A DNA stretch of 64,000 nucleotides from Streptomyces taklimakanensis (GTDB taxonomy: Bacteria > Actinomycetota > Actinomycetes > Streptomycetales > Streptomycetaceae). Of this stretch, positions 1 through 6,988 are shown in pieces. The DNA lies in contig NZ_WIXO01000001.1 in the NCBI RefSeq assembly GCF_009709575.1, positions 2,854,001-2,918,000 on the forward strand, written 5' to 3'. Made by a program: the position numbers and the translations under genes. The notes beneath the pieces are model-generated. The model ran no database searches and was not told the origin of the DNA. It saw only the letters and a list, made by a program, of their open reading frames with translations. Within the stretch, counting starts at the first letter, position 1. The number at the start of each line of letters is the position of its first letter.

Positions 1-27
1 TTCGGGGTGTTCGGTGGGCGTGGTCAT
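1..27 (-). CDS. Partial CDS, N-terminal 9 codons only, coupled to the ECF sigma gene
   Basis: An ATG at 27-25 overlaps the TGA of the ECF sigma gene (ATGA overlap) and runs off the window start. The visible residues are MTTPTEHPE. The overlap implies translational coupling. In actinobacteria such ECF genes are often followed by a membrane-anchored regulator of the anti-sigma or CU044_5270 type, but nine residues cannot show this. The product is unknown. Confidence 0.55.
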
Positions 28-653
28 CGGTTTCCCTCCCGGGCGAGCCTGTTCACGGAAGCGCGCCTGTCGTCCGTCCGTCCGCCGTCACGGGCCCCGT
101 CGCGGGACCGTTCCTCCAGCGCGGCGGTCAACTTCCTCCGTCCCCGGGACAGCCGGGAGCGGACGGTGCCGACGGGTACGCCCAGGGCCTCGGCGGCGGC
201 CGTGTAGTCCAGCCCCTCCCAGGCGCACAGGGCGAGCACCTCGCGCTCGGGGCGGCGCAGGGCCGCGAGCGCGGTGCGTACGACGTCGAGTCGGGCCGCG
301 TCGTCCATCCGGCCCGCGACGTCGTCGGCGAAGTCGCGTTCCTCCGCCGGTGGCGGCAGCCGGGCGACGGCGGCGGCGTGTCGGCGGGCGGCGCGGCGCC
401 TGTTGCGGACCGTGTTGGTGGCCAGGCCCAGCAGCCAGGGCCGCAGCGAGCCGCCTTCGGCCCCGATCCGTCCGCGCAGGCGCCACGCCTCCAGGAACGT
501 CAGCGACACCACGTCCTCGGCCGTCGACCAGTCCCCCGTCAGCCGGAAGGCGTGGTTGTAGACCGACTTCGCGTACCGGTCGAAGAGCGTTCCGAAGGCG
601 TCGGCGTCACCGGACCGTATCCGGGCCCTCAGTTCCTCCTGGTTGGTCTCCAC
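24..653 (-). CDS. ECF-family RNA polymerase sigma factor
   Basis: This 209-residue protein has the two-domain layout of ECF (group IV) sigma factors. Region 2 spans roughly residues 10-80 (DAFGTLFDRYAKSVYNHAFR, then the SWSTAEDV-like region 2.4 stretch), and region 4 spans about 125-185 with the helix-turn-helix ending GTVRSRLSRGRRKL. It should direct RNA polymerase to a specific promoter class, often in response to a surface or metabolic signal passed by a partner protein. The start is GTG at 653-651. The stop overlaps the start of the next gene, so a coupled partner is likely. The gap to tgmC upstream is only 52 bp, so read-through from the RiPP operon is possible but unproven. The regulon cannot be told from this window. 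Confidence 0.93.
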   Translation of the reverse strand: METNQEELRARIRSGDADAFGTLFDRYAKSVYNHAFRLTGDWSTAEDVVSLTFLEAWRLRGRIGAEGGSLRPWLLGLATNTVRNRRRAARRHAAAVARLPPPAEERDFADDVAGRMDDAARLDVVRTALAALRRPEREVLALCAWEGLDYTAAAEALGVPVGTVRSRLSRGRRKLTAALEERSRDGARDGGRTDDRRASVNRLAREGNR

Positions 654-705
654 GCCCCTGTCACTGTCCGCTCGCCGAGGACCGGTTCCCGGGGCCGTCG
701 GGCCG

Positions 706-1887
706 TCACAGTTCCCAGGTGTGCGTCCGGCCGCCGGGTTCGGCGTACGCGAGGGTCTGGGCCCGTGGCGTGACGCGGACGGTGAACCACTCGCGGCGGG
801 GCCGGTTCAGCGTCCGCCACCGCGCGTGGGCGCGCTCGACCCGTTCCCACAGGTCCCGGGGCCCGGCGGCGACGACCGCCGCGCCGGACCGCCGGCCGTG
901 GTCGGTCACCCGCGTGCGGGAGCCGTCCTCGGGGTCGTGCAGTGTGGTGACGTGCCGGCCGTCGTCGGTGCGGTGGTGGTCGCGTTCGACGGTCGGTCCC
1001 AGGTGGAGCTGGGCGAAGAAGGAGAACGTCCAGTCGTCCAGCACGCTGCCGGACAGCGGCGAGCCTCGGTGGTGTCCGTCCGCCGGTTCCGGGGGCGCCG
1101 CCGCCGGTCGGGGGCCGGACAGCAGCGGCATGAAGGCCGCCGGGGTGTGCAGCAGGTGTCCGGCGGCGGTCCCGTCCGGGAGCTTCGTCAGTCGGGCCAG
1201 CATTCCGCCGGCCAGGGTTCCCTTGAGCGGGACGACCAACAGGCCGCCCGTCATGCACTGGTCAAGCCAGGAGTCGGGGACGCGCCGCACCGAGCAGGTG
1301 GCGATGAGGCGGTCGAACGGCGCGTGTCCGGGCGCGCCCGCCGCCCCGTCGGCCGCCCGCACCACCGGCGACAGCCCCAGCGCGCCCAACCGTTCCTCGG
1401 CCGCGGCGGTCAGGCGCGCGGAGACGTCCACGGTCACCACGTTCTCCGCCCCGGCGAGCCGGCACAGCAGCGCCGCGTTGTACCCCGTCCCGGTACCGAT
1501 CTCCAGCACCCGCGCGCCCGGCTCGACGTCCAGGGCGTCGAGCATGTCGGCCATCAGGCTCGGCGCGGTCGAGGACGAGGTGGGGACGCCCGTGACGGCC
1601 TCCGTCCCGGCGTCCTCCGCGTGCACCCCGTCCACCTCGGTGATCAGGGAGTCGTCCGCGTACACCCGGGCCGCCCACTCCCGGGCGTCCCCGTCCGACC
1701 TGCGCCAGGGGACGAAGCGCTCCCCGTCCCTGCGGTAGAACACCGGGACGAACGGATGGCGCGGCACGTTCAGGAAGGTCTCGGCGAGCCGGGAGGAGAG
1801 GACCACACCTCCCTCGTCCATCCGCCGCACCAGTTCGACTCTCGCCTCGATGAGGTCTCCGTCGTCCTCGCCCCCGTCCGAGTTCAC
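706..1887 (-). CDS. tgmC: PIMT-like methyltransferase of an ATP-grasp RiPP system
   Basis: The 393-residue protein contains a protein-L-isoaspartate O-methyltransferase fold: a SAM-binding motif I, VLEIGTGTGYNAALL, near residue 110, preceded by an N-terminal segment with RHPFVPVFY and TEVDGVHA, and followed by a C-terminal extension of about 150 residues ending GGRTHTWEL. The order ATP-grasp then PIMT-like methyltransferase matches the 'methyltransferase, ATP-grasp peptide maturase system' family. Characterised relatives (fuscimiditide and amycolimiditide enzymes) methylate an Asp of the esterified peptide, which then closes to an aspartimide. The GTG start at 1887-1885 overlaps the tgmB stop (GTGA) and is preceded by GGGAAAGGGAC, which decides it over upstream alternatives. 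That the product here is an aspartimide is inference. Confidence 0.88.
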   Translation of the reverse strand: MNSDGGEDDGDLIEARVELVRRMDEGGVVLSSRLAETFLNVPRHPFVPVFYRRDGERFVPWRRSDGDAREWAARVYADDSLITEVDGVHAEDAGTEAVTGVPTSSSTAPSLMADMLDALDVEPGARVLEIGTGTGYNAALLCRLAGAENVVTVDVSARLTAAAEERLGALGLSPVVRAADGAAGAPGHAPFDRLIATCSVRRVPDSWLDQCMTGGLLVVPLKGTLAGGMLARLTKLPDGTAAGHLLHTPAAFMPLLSGPRPAAAPPEPADGHHRGSPLSGSVLDDWTFSFFAQLHLGPTVERDHHRTDDGRHVTTLHDPEDGSRTRVTDHGRRSGAAVVAAGPRDLWERVERAHARWRTLNRPRREWFTVRVTPRAQTLAYAEPGGRTHTWEL

Positions 1888-2852
1888 GTCCCTTTCCCTT
1901 CCAGCCAGTCGGCGACGGCGGCCGTGATCGGCAGACCGGTCGCCTGCTCCACGAACCCGAACTGCCCGCCCGGGTTCACCTCCAGGAAGCACCATTCCCC
2001 GTCGGGCGTGACGACGAAGTCGAACGCGCCGTAGGGGAGCCCGAGGGTGTCCATCGTCCGGCGTACTCCGGCGGCGACGGCCGCCGGCGGCTCGCACACC
2101 CGGTAACTGTGGCCGGCGTAGTCGCTGCGCCAGTCCACGTGTCCGGCCGCCGAGTCCACGTGGATCTCGGTGGCGAAGAGCCGTCCGCCGACGGCCGTCA
2201 GCCGCACCTCGTACGCCTTGGGCACCCACTCCTGGAACAGGTGCGCCGTGGTGGCCACGTCCGGGTGCGACAGGTCCTCGACGCCGACGACGCTGGTGTA
2301 CGTCGCCACCGACTCCCCGCCGGCCGTCCCGCGCACGGGCGTGAACGGCTTGAACACCAGCGGGCCGCCGAGCGCGTCGCCGAACTCCCGTGCCGCATCC
2401 GGGTCGTTGGTGATCAGCGTGCGCGGCACGGTCAGTCCGGACTCGGCCGCGACGCGCAGTTGCAGCGGCTTGTACTCGGCGTCGGCGGCCCGGCCCGGCG
2501 GCGGCAGCCACCGGACCGGCAGCGCCGTCAGCAGTCCGCCGAAACCGCGTCGCGCCTCCCGTTCCGCCACCGCGCGCGCGTCGGGCGACATGGCGTCGGG
2601 GAACCGGGGCCGGGCCGGCCTGCGGTAGTAGACGCTCCGCACGGACCGCAGTTCCAGCGTCCGGCGCTCCGTGCGGAGCGTGCCGCCCCACTCCGTCCCC
2701 TCGAACCTCGCGGCGAGCGCCAGTCGCTGCGGGAAGTCCGCCAGGTCGGTGCGGAAGACGGGCACGGAGCGCCGGTTCAGCTCCTCGACCACCAGGTCGG
2801 CGGTGGGGTCGAAGCGGCCCGCCAGGACGAGGACCGTTCCGGCCGTGGTCAT
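1884..2852 (-). CDS. tgmB: ATP-grasp ribosomal peptide maturase
   Basis: The 322-residue protein is of the SAV_5884-type ATP-grasp maturase family, which uses ATP to activate Asp/Glu side chains of a precursor peptide and joins them to Thr/Ser or Lys (omega-ester or amide macrocycles). Visible motifs are SVYYRRPARP near residue 72, the ATP-binding lysine in LVFKPFTPV near 165, LFQEWVPKAYEVRLTAVGG near 205 and the metal/ATP site AFDFVVTPDGEW followed by FLEVNPGGQFGF near 275-295. The length is normal for graspetide synthetases. It follows the precursor gene and is coupled to the methyltransferase. The ATG at 2852 lies at the end of three 14-bp repeats that carry mini-ORFs, so its translation may depend on re-initiation. 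Confidence 0.92.
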   Translation of the reverse strand: MTTAGTVLVLAGRFDPTADLVVEELNRRSVPVFRTDLADFPQRLALAARFEGTEWGGTLRTERRTLELRSVRSVYYRRPARPRFPDAMSPDARAVAEREARRGFGGLLTALPVRWLPPPGRAADAEYKPLQLRVAAESGLTVPRTLITNDPDAAREFGDALGGPLVFKPFTPVRGTAGGESVATYTSVVGVEDLSHPDVATTAHLFQEWVPKAYEVRLTAVGGRLFATEIHVDSAAGHVDWRSDYAGHSYRVCEPPAAVAAGVRRTMDTLGLPYGAFDFVVTPDGEWCFLEVNPGGQFGFVEQATGLPITAAVADWLEGKGT

Positions 2853-2894
2853 CGGTCGTCCGTCATCGGTCGTCCCTCATCGGTCGTCCGTCAC
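2851..2894 (-). repeat. Three 14-bp tandem repeats forming chained mini-ORFs before tgmB
   Basis: On the minus strand the unit GACGGACGACCGAT occurs three times back to back (2892-2851; the middle copy has one mismatch). Each copy carries a GGA-containing stretch and an A/GTG start. A GTG at 2894 and ATGs at 2880 and 2866 each open a 5-codon frame whose TGA overlaps the next ATG, and the last stop overlaps the tgmB ATG at 2852. The period of 14 shifts frame at every step. The sequence facts are direct; a role in re-initiation or in tuning tgmB against tgmA is inference. Confidence 0.8.
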
Positions 2895-2907
2895 GGTCCG
2901 CCGGCCG

Positions 2908-3246
2908 TCAGTCGTCGCTCGGGCCCGGGTCGTCCGGCGCGTCCAACTCGCCGGTGGGCTGCGTCGGTCCGTAGGTCTTCGGCGGGTTCCGCGTCATGAA
3001 GACCCCCGGTGGAAGCCCCTGGTAGACGCCGGTCTGCGTCTCCTCGTCGTAGGCGATGTCCTCCGGCAGCACACCGCCCGAGCCGGAGACGGCGGTGAGG
3101 AACCGGAAGGCGAGCGGTGCCGGGCCCCGGTGGTCGGTCAGGTCCGGCAGGTCCGGAGCCGCGCCCCGGTCCAGCGGGAATCTGTCCTCCGGTCTGTCCA
3201 GGACCAGGCCGGTCCCGGTGCGCTCGTCCAGGATTGTCGTGCTCAT
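2908..3246 (-). CDS. tgmA: ATP-grasp-modified RiPP precursor peptide
   Basis: This 112-residue peptide lies directly upstream of the ATP-grasp and PIMT-like genes, as RiPP precursors of this system do. It is hydrophilic and rich in Asp, Glu, Thr and Pro. Residues 44-50 read PLAFRFL, like the PFFARFL leader helix that microviridin ligases bind. The candidate core is the last 45-50 residues (AYDEETQTGVYQG onward), with Thr at 70, 72, 85, 91, 95 and 98 as possible acceptors and Glu100, Asp102, 105, 106, 111 and 112 as donors. The tail PTGELDAPDDPGPSDD concentrates acidic donors. There is no classical signal peptide and no double-glycine site. The ATG at 3246-3244 overlaps the upstream stop (ATGA). 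Ring topology and cleavage site cannot be read from sequence. Confidence 0.82.
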   Translation of the reverse strand: MSTTILDERTGTGLVLDRPEDRFPLDRGAAPDLPDLTDHRGPAPLAFRFLTAVSGSGGVLPEDIAYDEETQTGVYQGLPPGVFMTRNPPKTYGPTQPTGELDAPDDPGPSDD

Positions 3247-3851
3247 GACTCCCCCTTCTGCTTGGAGGGGACGGCGCTCCTCGCGCCCGCCCGGCCACCG
3301 GCCCCCGCTCGGCGGAACGTCCCCGTGGTGAGTTTCTCCGTCCCACGGCGGCCGTAAGCCGGTTTTCCGGCCATGCTGCGACCCCCCGCCCCGCCCAGCG
3401 ACCGGACGGAGATCCGGTAGCGCAGGCCGTCGCCGTCCGGGACGGTGAGGACGTAGAGGCCGCCGTCCTCCAGGGCCCGCAGGGCGTCACGGTGCGCGAC
3501 CCCGTCCGACGGCCAACGGCGCAGGAGCGCGGCGGCGTCCGGGCCGGCCCCGTCGTACGGGCGGAGCAGACCGGAGGACGCCCAACGGGCGTGGGGCGAC
3601 GGGTCGATGCGATCGGCCAGGCGCGGGGCCTGGGCACGTATCCAGCGCAGGGCACGACGAGGACTGCGGGCCCGGTGACCGCCCAGCAGCCACTCCCGGC
3701 GGGTGCCCTCCTCCACGACGGTGGCCTCGCACCACACGCCGCCGGACGCGTACGGGGCGCGGGCGGAGGCGAGGGTGAAGCCGATCAGGGCCGCGCTGAC
3801 GGCCGTGATCAGTCCGCCCAGGCACACGGCGATGAAGTCCACGGCGCTCAC
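3243..3851 (-). CDS. Membrane-anchored protein of unknown function in the RiPP operon
   Basis: The 202-residue product begins with one strong hydrophobic segment (about residues 3-30, AVCLGGLITAVSAALIGFTL), followed by a basic soluble region that includes WLLGGHRARSPRRALRW and an Arg/Gly-rich C-terminus ending KQKGES. No catalytic motif is recognised. The GTG start at 3851-3849 overlaps the stop of the ATPase gene, and its own stop overlaps the tgmA start, so it is translationally locked between regulator and precursor. This placement suggests a role in sensing, export or localisation of the RiPP, but that is inference only. Confidence 0.7.
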   Translation of the reverse strand: MSAVDFIAVCLGGLITAVSAALIGFTLASARAPYASGGVWCEATVVEEGTRREWLLGGHRARSPRRALRWIRAQAPRLADRIDPSPHARWASSGLLRPYDGAGPDAAALLRRWPSDGVAHRDALRALEDGGLYVLTVPDGDGLRYRISVRSLGGAGGRSMAGKPAYGRRGTEKLTTGTFRRAGAGGRAGARSAVPSKQKGES

Positions 3852-4276
3852 GTCCCCTCGCGCGCGGCGCGCAGTTCGAACCAGACCCGTTTGCCGGCCG
3901 GCTCCGCCCCGCCCGTCCAGCTCACGCCCCAGGCGTGGCTGAGGGTCTCGACCAGGTACAACCCGCGTCCGGTGGTGTCGTCCGCGTCCGCGCGGCGCGA
4001 GCGCGGGACGCCGCGCTGGTCGCCGTCCCAGACGGAGACGGTCACGCCCAGGCGCGTGACGGCGGCCTCCACCGACAGGTGCGGTACACGGGTGTGCACG
4101 ACCACGTTGGTCACCACGTCGCTGACCAGCGTGCGGGCGGTGTCCAACAGTCCGTGGTGCCCGGCGGCCCACAGCCAGGCCGCGACCGCCTCACGGGCCA
4201 CTCTGGGGGTGGTCGGTATGGCGGGGGCGGTCAGCCGGTAGTGGGTGGTGGGGCTGTTCGACGTGGTCACGGTCAT
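3848..4276 (-). CDS. Anti-sigma-like ATP-binding protein (HATPase_c)
   Basis: The 142-residue protein is a single GHKL/HATPase domain of the kind common in Streptomyces (RsbW-like). An N box (TLVSDVVTNVVVHTRVP) sits near residue 58, a D-x-G region (VSVWDGDQRG) near 90 and a G-rich lid GRGLYLVETLSHAWGV near 108. Such proteins act as Ser/Thr kinases or binders in partner switching, or as stand-alone modulators of XRE-DUF397 neighbours. The ATG at 4276 is preceded by AGGAGG at ideal spacing, which favours it over longer frames. It is the first gene of the RiPP operon and diverges from an XRE regulator. Its target is not visible. Confidence 0.88.
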   Translation of the reverse strand: MTVTTSNSPTTHYRLTAPAIPTTPRVAREAVAAWLWAAGHHGLLDTARTLVSDVVTNVVVHTRVPHLSVEAAVTRLGVTVSVWDGDQRGVPRSRRADADDTTGRGLYLVETLSHAWGVSWTGGAEPAGKRVWFELRAAREGT

Positions 4277-4393
4277 CCGTGCCTCCTGCGCGGTTCGTCT
4301 ACGAGGTACCGGCACGCGCGTCCACCACCGTGGCTCGGTCGCTCCACCCGCGCCGCTTCGGCACATGGGCAGGGAAGGGCAACTGCACTGCGG

Positions 4394-4480
4394 GTTCACT
4401 GGTGTTCACGCTGCGCATCGAACCGTAAGGCACATACATGTGCCGTCACAACCATGTGACAGGATCTTCACTCACGAGTG
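4394..4480. promoter_or_regulatory. Divergent regulatory region with direct repeat and three palindromes
   Basis: Between the RiPP operon and the XRE gene are a direct repeat GTTCAC (4394-4399 and 4404-4409, ten bases apart) and three consecutive inverted repeats: GGCACAT-AC-ATGTGCC (4429-4444), GTCACA-ACCA-TGTGAC (4445-4460) and CACTC-AC-GAGTG (4469-4480). All three share CAC...GTG character. They are good candidates for operators of the adjacent XRE protein controlling both transcripts. Confidence 0.6.
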
Positions 4481-4533
4481 GACCGCCGGAGCGGACGCAC
4501 GGCACACTTGGACCGCCTATCGGGAGAGGATCA

Positions 4534-5385
4534 ATGCCACCCAGAAGCAGCCCCACAGCACGTCAGGCCCGCTTGGGCGCAGAGCTGCGGAAGTTGCGCG
4601 AGGCATCCGGTCTCACTGCTCGCGAGGCAGGAGAACTGCTCGGCGGCAACCAGGCTCAGATCAGCCACATCGAGTCGGGGCGCTGGGGTGTGAGTGCGGA
4701 ACGCGTACGGCGACTCGCCGCCTTCTACTCCGCCGGCGACCAACAACTGATCGACGCGCTGTGCGAGATCGCCGAAGACCGCACCAAGGGGTGGTGGGAA
4801 GAATATCGAGGCATCCTGCCGCCGTCATTCCTCAACGTAGCGGAGCTTGAGTACCACGCCGCCTATCTGCGCTCGCTCCAGACGCTCACGGTGCCCGGCA
4901 TCTTCCAGACGGAGGACTACTCGAGAAAGCTTTTCGAGGAAGTTATCCCACCGCTTCCCCGAAGCGAGGTCGATGCCAGAGTCGAGCACCGCGCGAGACG
5001 ACGTGTGATCTTCGAACGCGACCAGCCGACACCATTCGAGGCGATCATCCACGAGGCCGCGCTACGCATGCACTACGGCGGTCGGAAGGTGGCTCGCTCC
5101 CAGCTCGACTACCTGCTGGAAGTAACCGAGTGGCCGAGCGTCACCGTGCGAGTCGTCCCCTTCACCTCCGAAAGGTTCATCGGCTCGTCCCAATCCGTGC
5201 TGTACGCAGGTGGTCCCGTTCCTCAACTGGACACGGTCCTGCTGGACAGCGCATACGGTTCCGCGTTTCTGGATGCGCACGCCCAGTTGGACAAGTACAG
5301 GGCGGTGTACAGCGCATTGGAGGAAGTTCCCCTCAGTACCGACAAGACGCGCACCATGATCAGGAAAATCATCAAGGACTTGTGA
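4534..5385 (+). CDS. XRE-family transcriptional regulator with DUF5753 domain
   Basis: The 283-residue protein has an N-terminal Cro/C1-type helix-turn-helix (about residues 10-65: LRKLREASGLTAREAGELLG, then QAQISHIESGRWGVS) and a C-terminal DUF5753 (Scr1-like) domain of about 190 residues (VPGIFQTEDYSRKL, then ARRRVIFER and TVRVVPF). This architecture is greatly expanded in Streptomyces, usually next to DUF397 proteins and anti-sigma-like ATPases, as here. The ATG at 4534 follows GGGAGAGGA. Codon use is noticeably less GC-biased than in the neighbours, which is usual for this accessory family. It probably regulates the divergent RiPP operon, and the DUF397 protein probably modulates it. Confidence 0.92.
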   Translation: MPPRSSPTARQARLGAELRKLREASGLTAREAGELLGGNQAQISHIESGRWGVSAERVRRLAAFYSAGDQQLIDALCEIAEDRTKGWWEEYRGILPPSFLNVAELEYHAAYLRSLQTLTVPGIFQTEDYSRKLFEEVIPPLPRSEVDARVEHRARRRVIFERDQPTPFEAIIHEAALRMHYGGRKVARSQLDYLLEVTEWPSVTVRVVPFTSERFIGSSQSVLYAGGPVPQLDTVLLDSAYGSAFLDAHAQLDKYRAVYSALEEVPLSTDKTRTMIRKIIKDL

Positions 5386-5395
5386 GGTGTCCGGC

Positions 5396-5599
5396 ATGCC
5401 CGACTCCACTACCTGGACGAAATCCTCTTTCTCCGAGGGAGAAGGAGCCAACTGCGTCGAGGTCACGCGGGACGGCGATCGCGTCCTCATACGCGAGAGC
5501 GACAGACCCGACGAGATCGTCGTCACCACGCCCGCGAAGCTCGACGCCTTCCTCAAGGGCGTCAAGGCGGGCGAGTTCGACCACTTCGTCGATCGCTGA
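5396..5599 (+). CDS. DUF397 domain-containing protein
   Basis: The 67-residue protein is almost entirely one DUF397 domain: TWTKSSFSEGEGANCVEV, then VLIRESDRPDE and the FLKGVKAGEFD tail. DUF397 proteins pair with XRE-DUF5753 regulators (WhiJ/BldB-like families) and are thought to act by direct binding to them. The ATG at 5396 is chosen because TGAGGTG lies 7 bases upstream; a GTG at 5387 in the same frame is possible. Only ten bases separate it from the XRE stop, so the two form one transcript. Confidence 0.9.
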   Translation: MPDSTTWTKSSFSEGEGANCVEVTRDGDRVLIRESDRPDEIVVTTPAKLDAFLKGVKAGEFDHFVDR

Positions 5600-5790
5600 A
5601 GTCATCCTTCGTGGTGTGCCGGTGGGGCGGAGCACCCGCACGGCGGCGTCCGGCCGGGCAGTCCGGTGACATCCGCAGGACGAGCGAAGAAACACGACAC
5701 AAGGTGTCGGGTTTCGGGTCGAGCATGGTCCCACCGGCCGGCGCCAACGGTGGACGCGGGCCGGGTTCCCACGAACGGACAAGGACCTCC

Positions 5791-6321
5791 ATGCGTGAAA
5801 CGCCGGAAGAACTCGCAGCACTCCAAGAACTCCTCGACGCCTCGCTCTCCCGCTCCACCTCGCACCTCCGCTCGATCATCACCACCGGGAGCACGCTGAC
5901 CGCGGAGCAACTCACCCGGGTCCTCACCGGGATGTGCACCCTCGCCCTGTCCACCGTGACGGCGAAGGGCGAACCGCGGATCAGCGGCGCGGACGGGCAC
6001 TTCCTGCACGGGAAGTGGCACTTCGGCACGGCACGCGACGCCGCCAAGGCCCGCCACCTCGCCGCGCGGCCCGCCGTCAGCGCCGCGCACCTGCGCGGCG
6101 AGGACCTGGGTGTGTTCACGCACGGCACGGTGGAGGTCCTCAACCCCCAAGGCGGCGAACCGGCCGCGGACTGGCCGGACCTGCTCGCGTACTTCAAGGA
6201 CTTCTACGGCGGGGACGCCTTCGACTGGGACGACGACGTGGTCTACTACCGGCTGCATCCGCACTGGATGACCGTCTACGCTCCCGACTTCGCGAAGCTC
6301 ACCGCGTCCGACCGGTCCTGA
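5791..6321 (+). CDS. Pyridoxamine 5'-phosphate oxidase-fold protein
   Basis: The 176-residue protein has the split-barrel flavin/F420-binding fold of the PNPOx-like superfamily. The first beta strands read CTLALSTVTAKGEPRISGAD (from about residue 48), followed by WHFGTARDAAKARHLAARPA and HGTVEVLNPQGG. Members reduce or bind flavin, F420 or haem; the substrate here cannot be assigned. It is not pdxH itself, since the PdxH C-terminal signature is missing. The ATG follows AAGGAC. It stands alone between the XRE-DUF397 pair and a TetR-MFS unit. Confidence 0.8.
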   Translation: MRETPEELAALQELLDASLSRSTSHLRSIITTGSTLTAEQLTRVLTGMCTLALSTVTAKGEPRISGADGHFLHGKWHFGTARDAAKARHLAARPAVSAAHLRGEDLGVFTHGTVEVLNPQGGEPAADWPDLLAYFKDFYGGDAFDWDDDVVYYRLHPHWMTVYAPDFAKLTASDRS

Positions 6322-6409
6322 TCCGCGGCACGCCGCCCGGCGCCGTCCCGGCAACGGCACAGCGGCCCAAGCGCGGCTCGTCGCGTCGGGAGTTCCCCGA
6401 CCGCGGGCT

Positions 6410-6988
6410 TCAAGCCCGCTCCACCTCGGTGAGCGCCAGGAGTTCCGCGCGCGCTTGGGCAAGCTGTTCCGGGGTCAGATACGGCGTGTTCATCGCGGCG
6501 ATCAGCCCTTCCGCGGCGTAGCGGATGGTCAGGGCCCGTCCCGGTGGCAGGCCGTCGGCTTCGAACGCCTCGTTCCAGGCGCGGGCGTCGGCCTGCTGGA
6601 GCGCTTCGGCGCACTCCGCGACCTCCAGGACGCCCAGTGCGGCGAGCAGACCGCTGGGGCTGAAGACGCGGGTCAGGTACTCGCTCCCCCCGGTGAAGGC
6701 GCGGACATATCCGCGGGTGAACTTGCCGGGGCGGTTCTCGGAGAGATCGACGTGGGCCCGGACCTCCTCCCAGCAGCGGCCGATGGTGTGCTCGATCACC
6801 TGGCCGATCAGCTCCTCCCGGCTCCGGAAGTGGTGCATCAGCCCGCTCTTGGTGACTCCGGCGAGCGCCGCGATCTCCGCGAGGCTGGCCTTGGCCCCCC
6901 GCTGCTCGAACGCCTGCTCCGCCGCTTCCAGGATCGCGCGGCGCGTGCGCTCACGGTCGCGCAGCGGTTCTCGTTCAGGCAACGTCAT
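6410..6988 (-). CDS. TetR-family repressor of the MFS exporter operon
   Basis: The 192-residue protein has a typical TetR N-terminus: RRAILEAAEQAFEQRG followed by the HTH ASLAEIAALAGVTKSGLMHH (about residues 15-60), then an all-helical ligand-binding domain with no clear motif. Its ATG at 6988 lies inside the last codons of the exporter gene (14-bp overlap), so the two are translated from one message. Autoregulation through the long inverted repeat at 8509-8547, upstream of the exporter, is likely. The ligand is probably a compound pumped by the exporter. Confidence 0.92.
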   Translation of the reverse strand: MTLPEREPLRDRERTRRAILEAAEQAFEQRGAKASLAEIAALAGVTKSGLMHHFRSREELIGQVIEHTIGRCWEEVRAHVDLSENRPGKFTRGYVRAFTGGSEYLTRVFSPSGLLAALGVLEVAECAEALQQADARAWNEAFEADGLPPGRALTIRYAAEGLIAAMNTPYLTPEQLAQARAELLALTEVERA

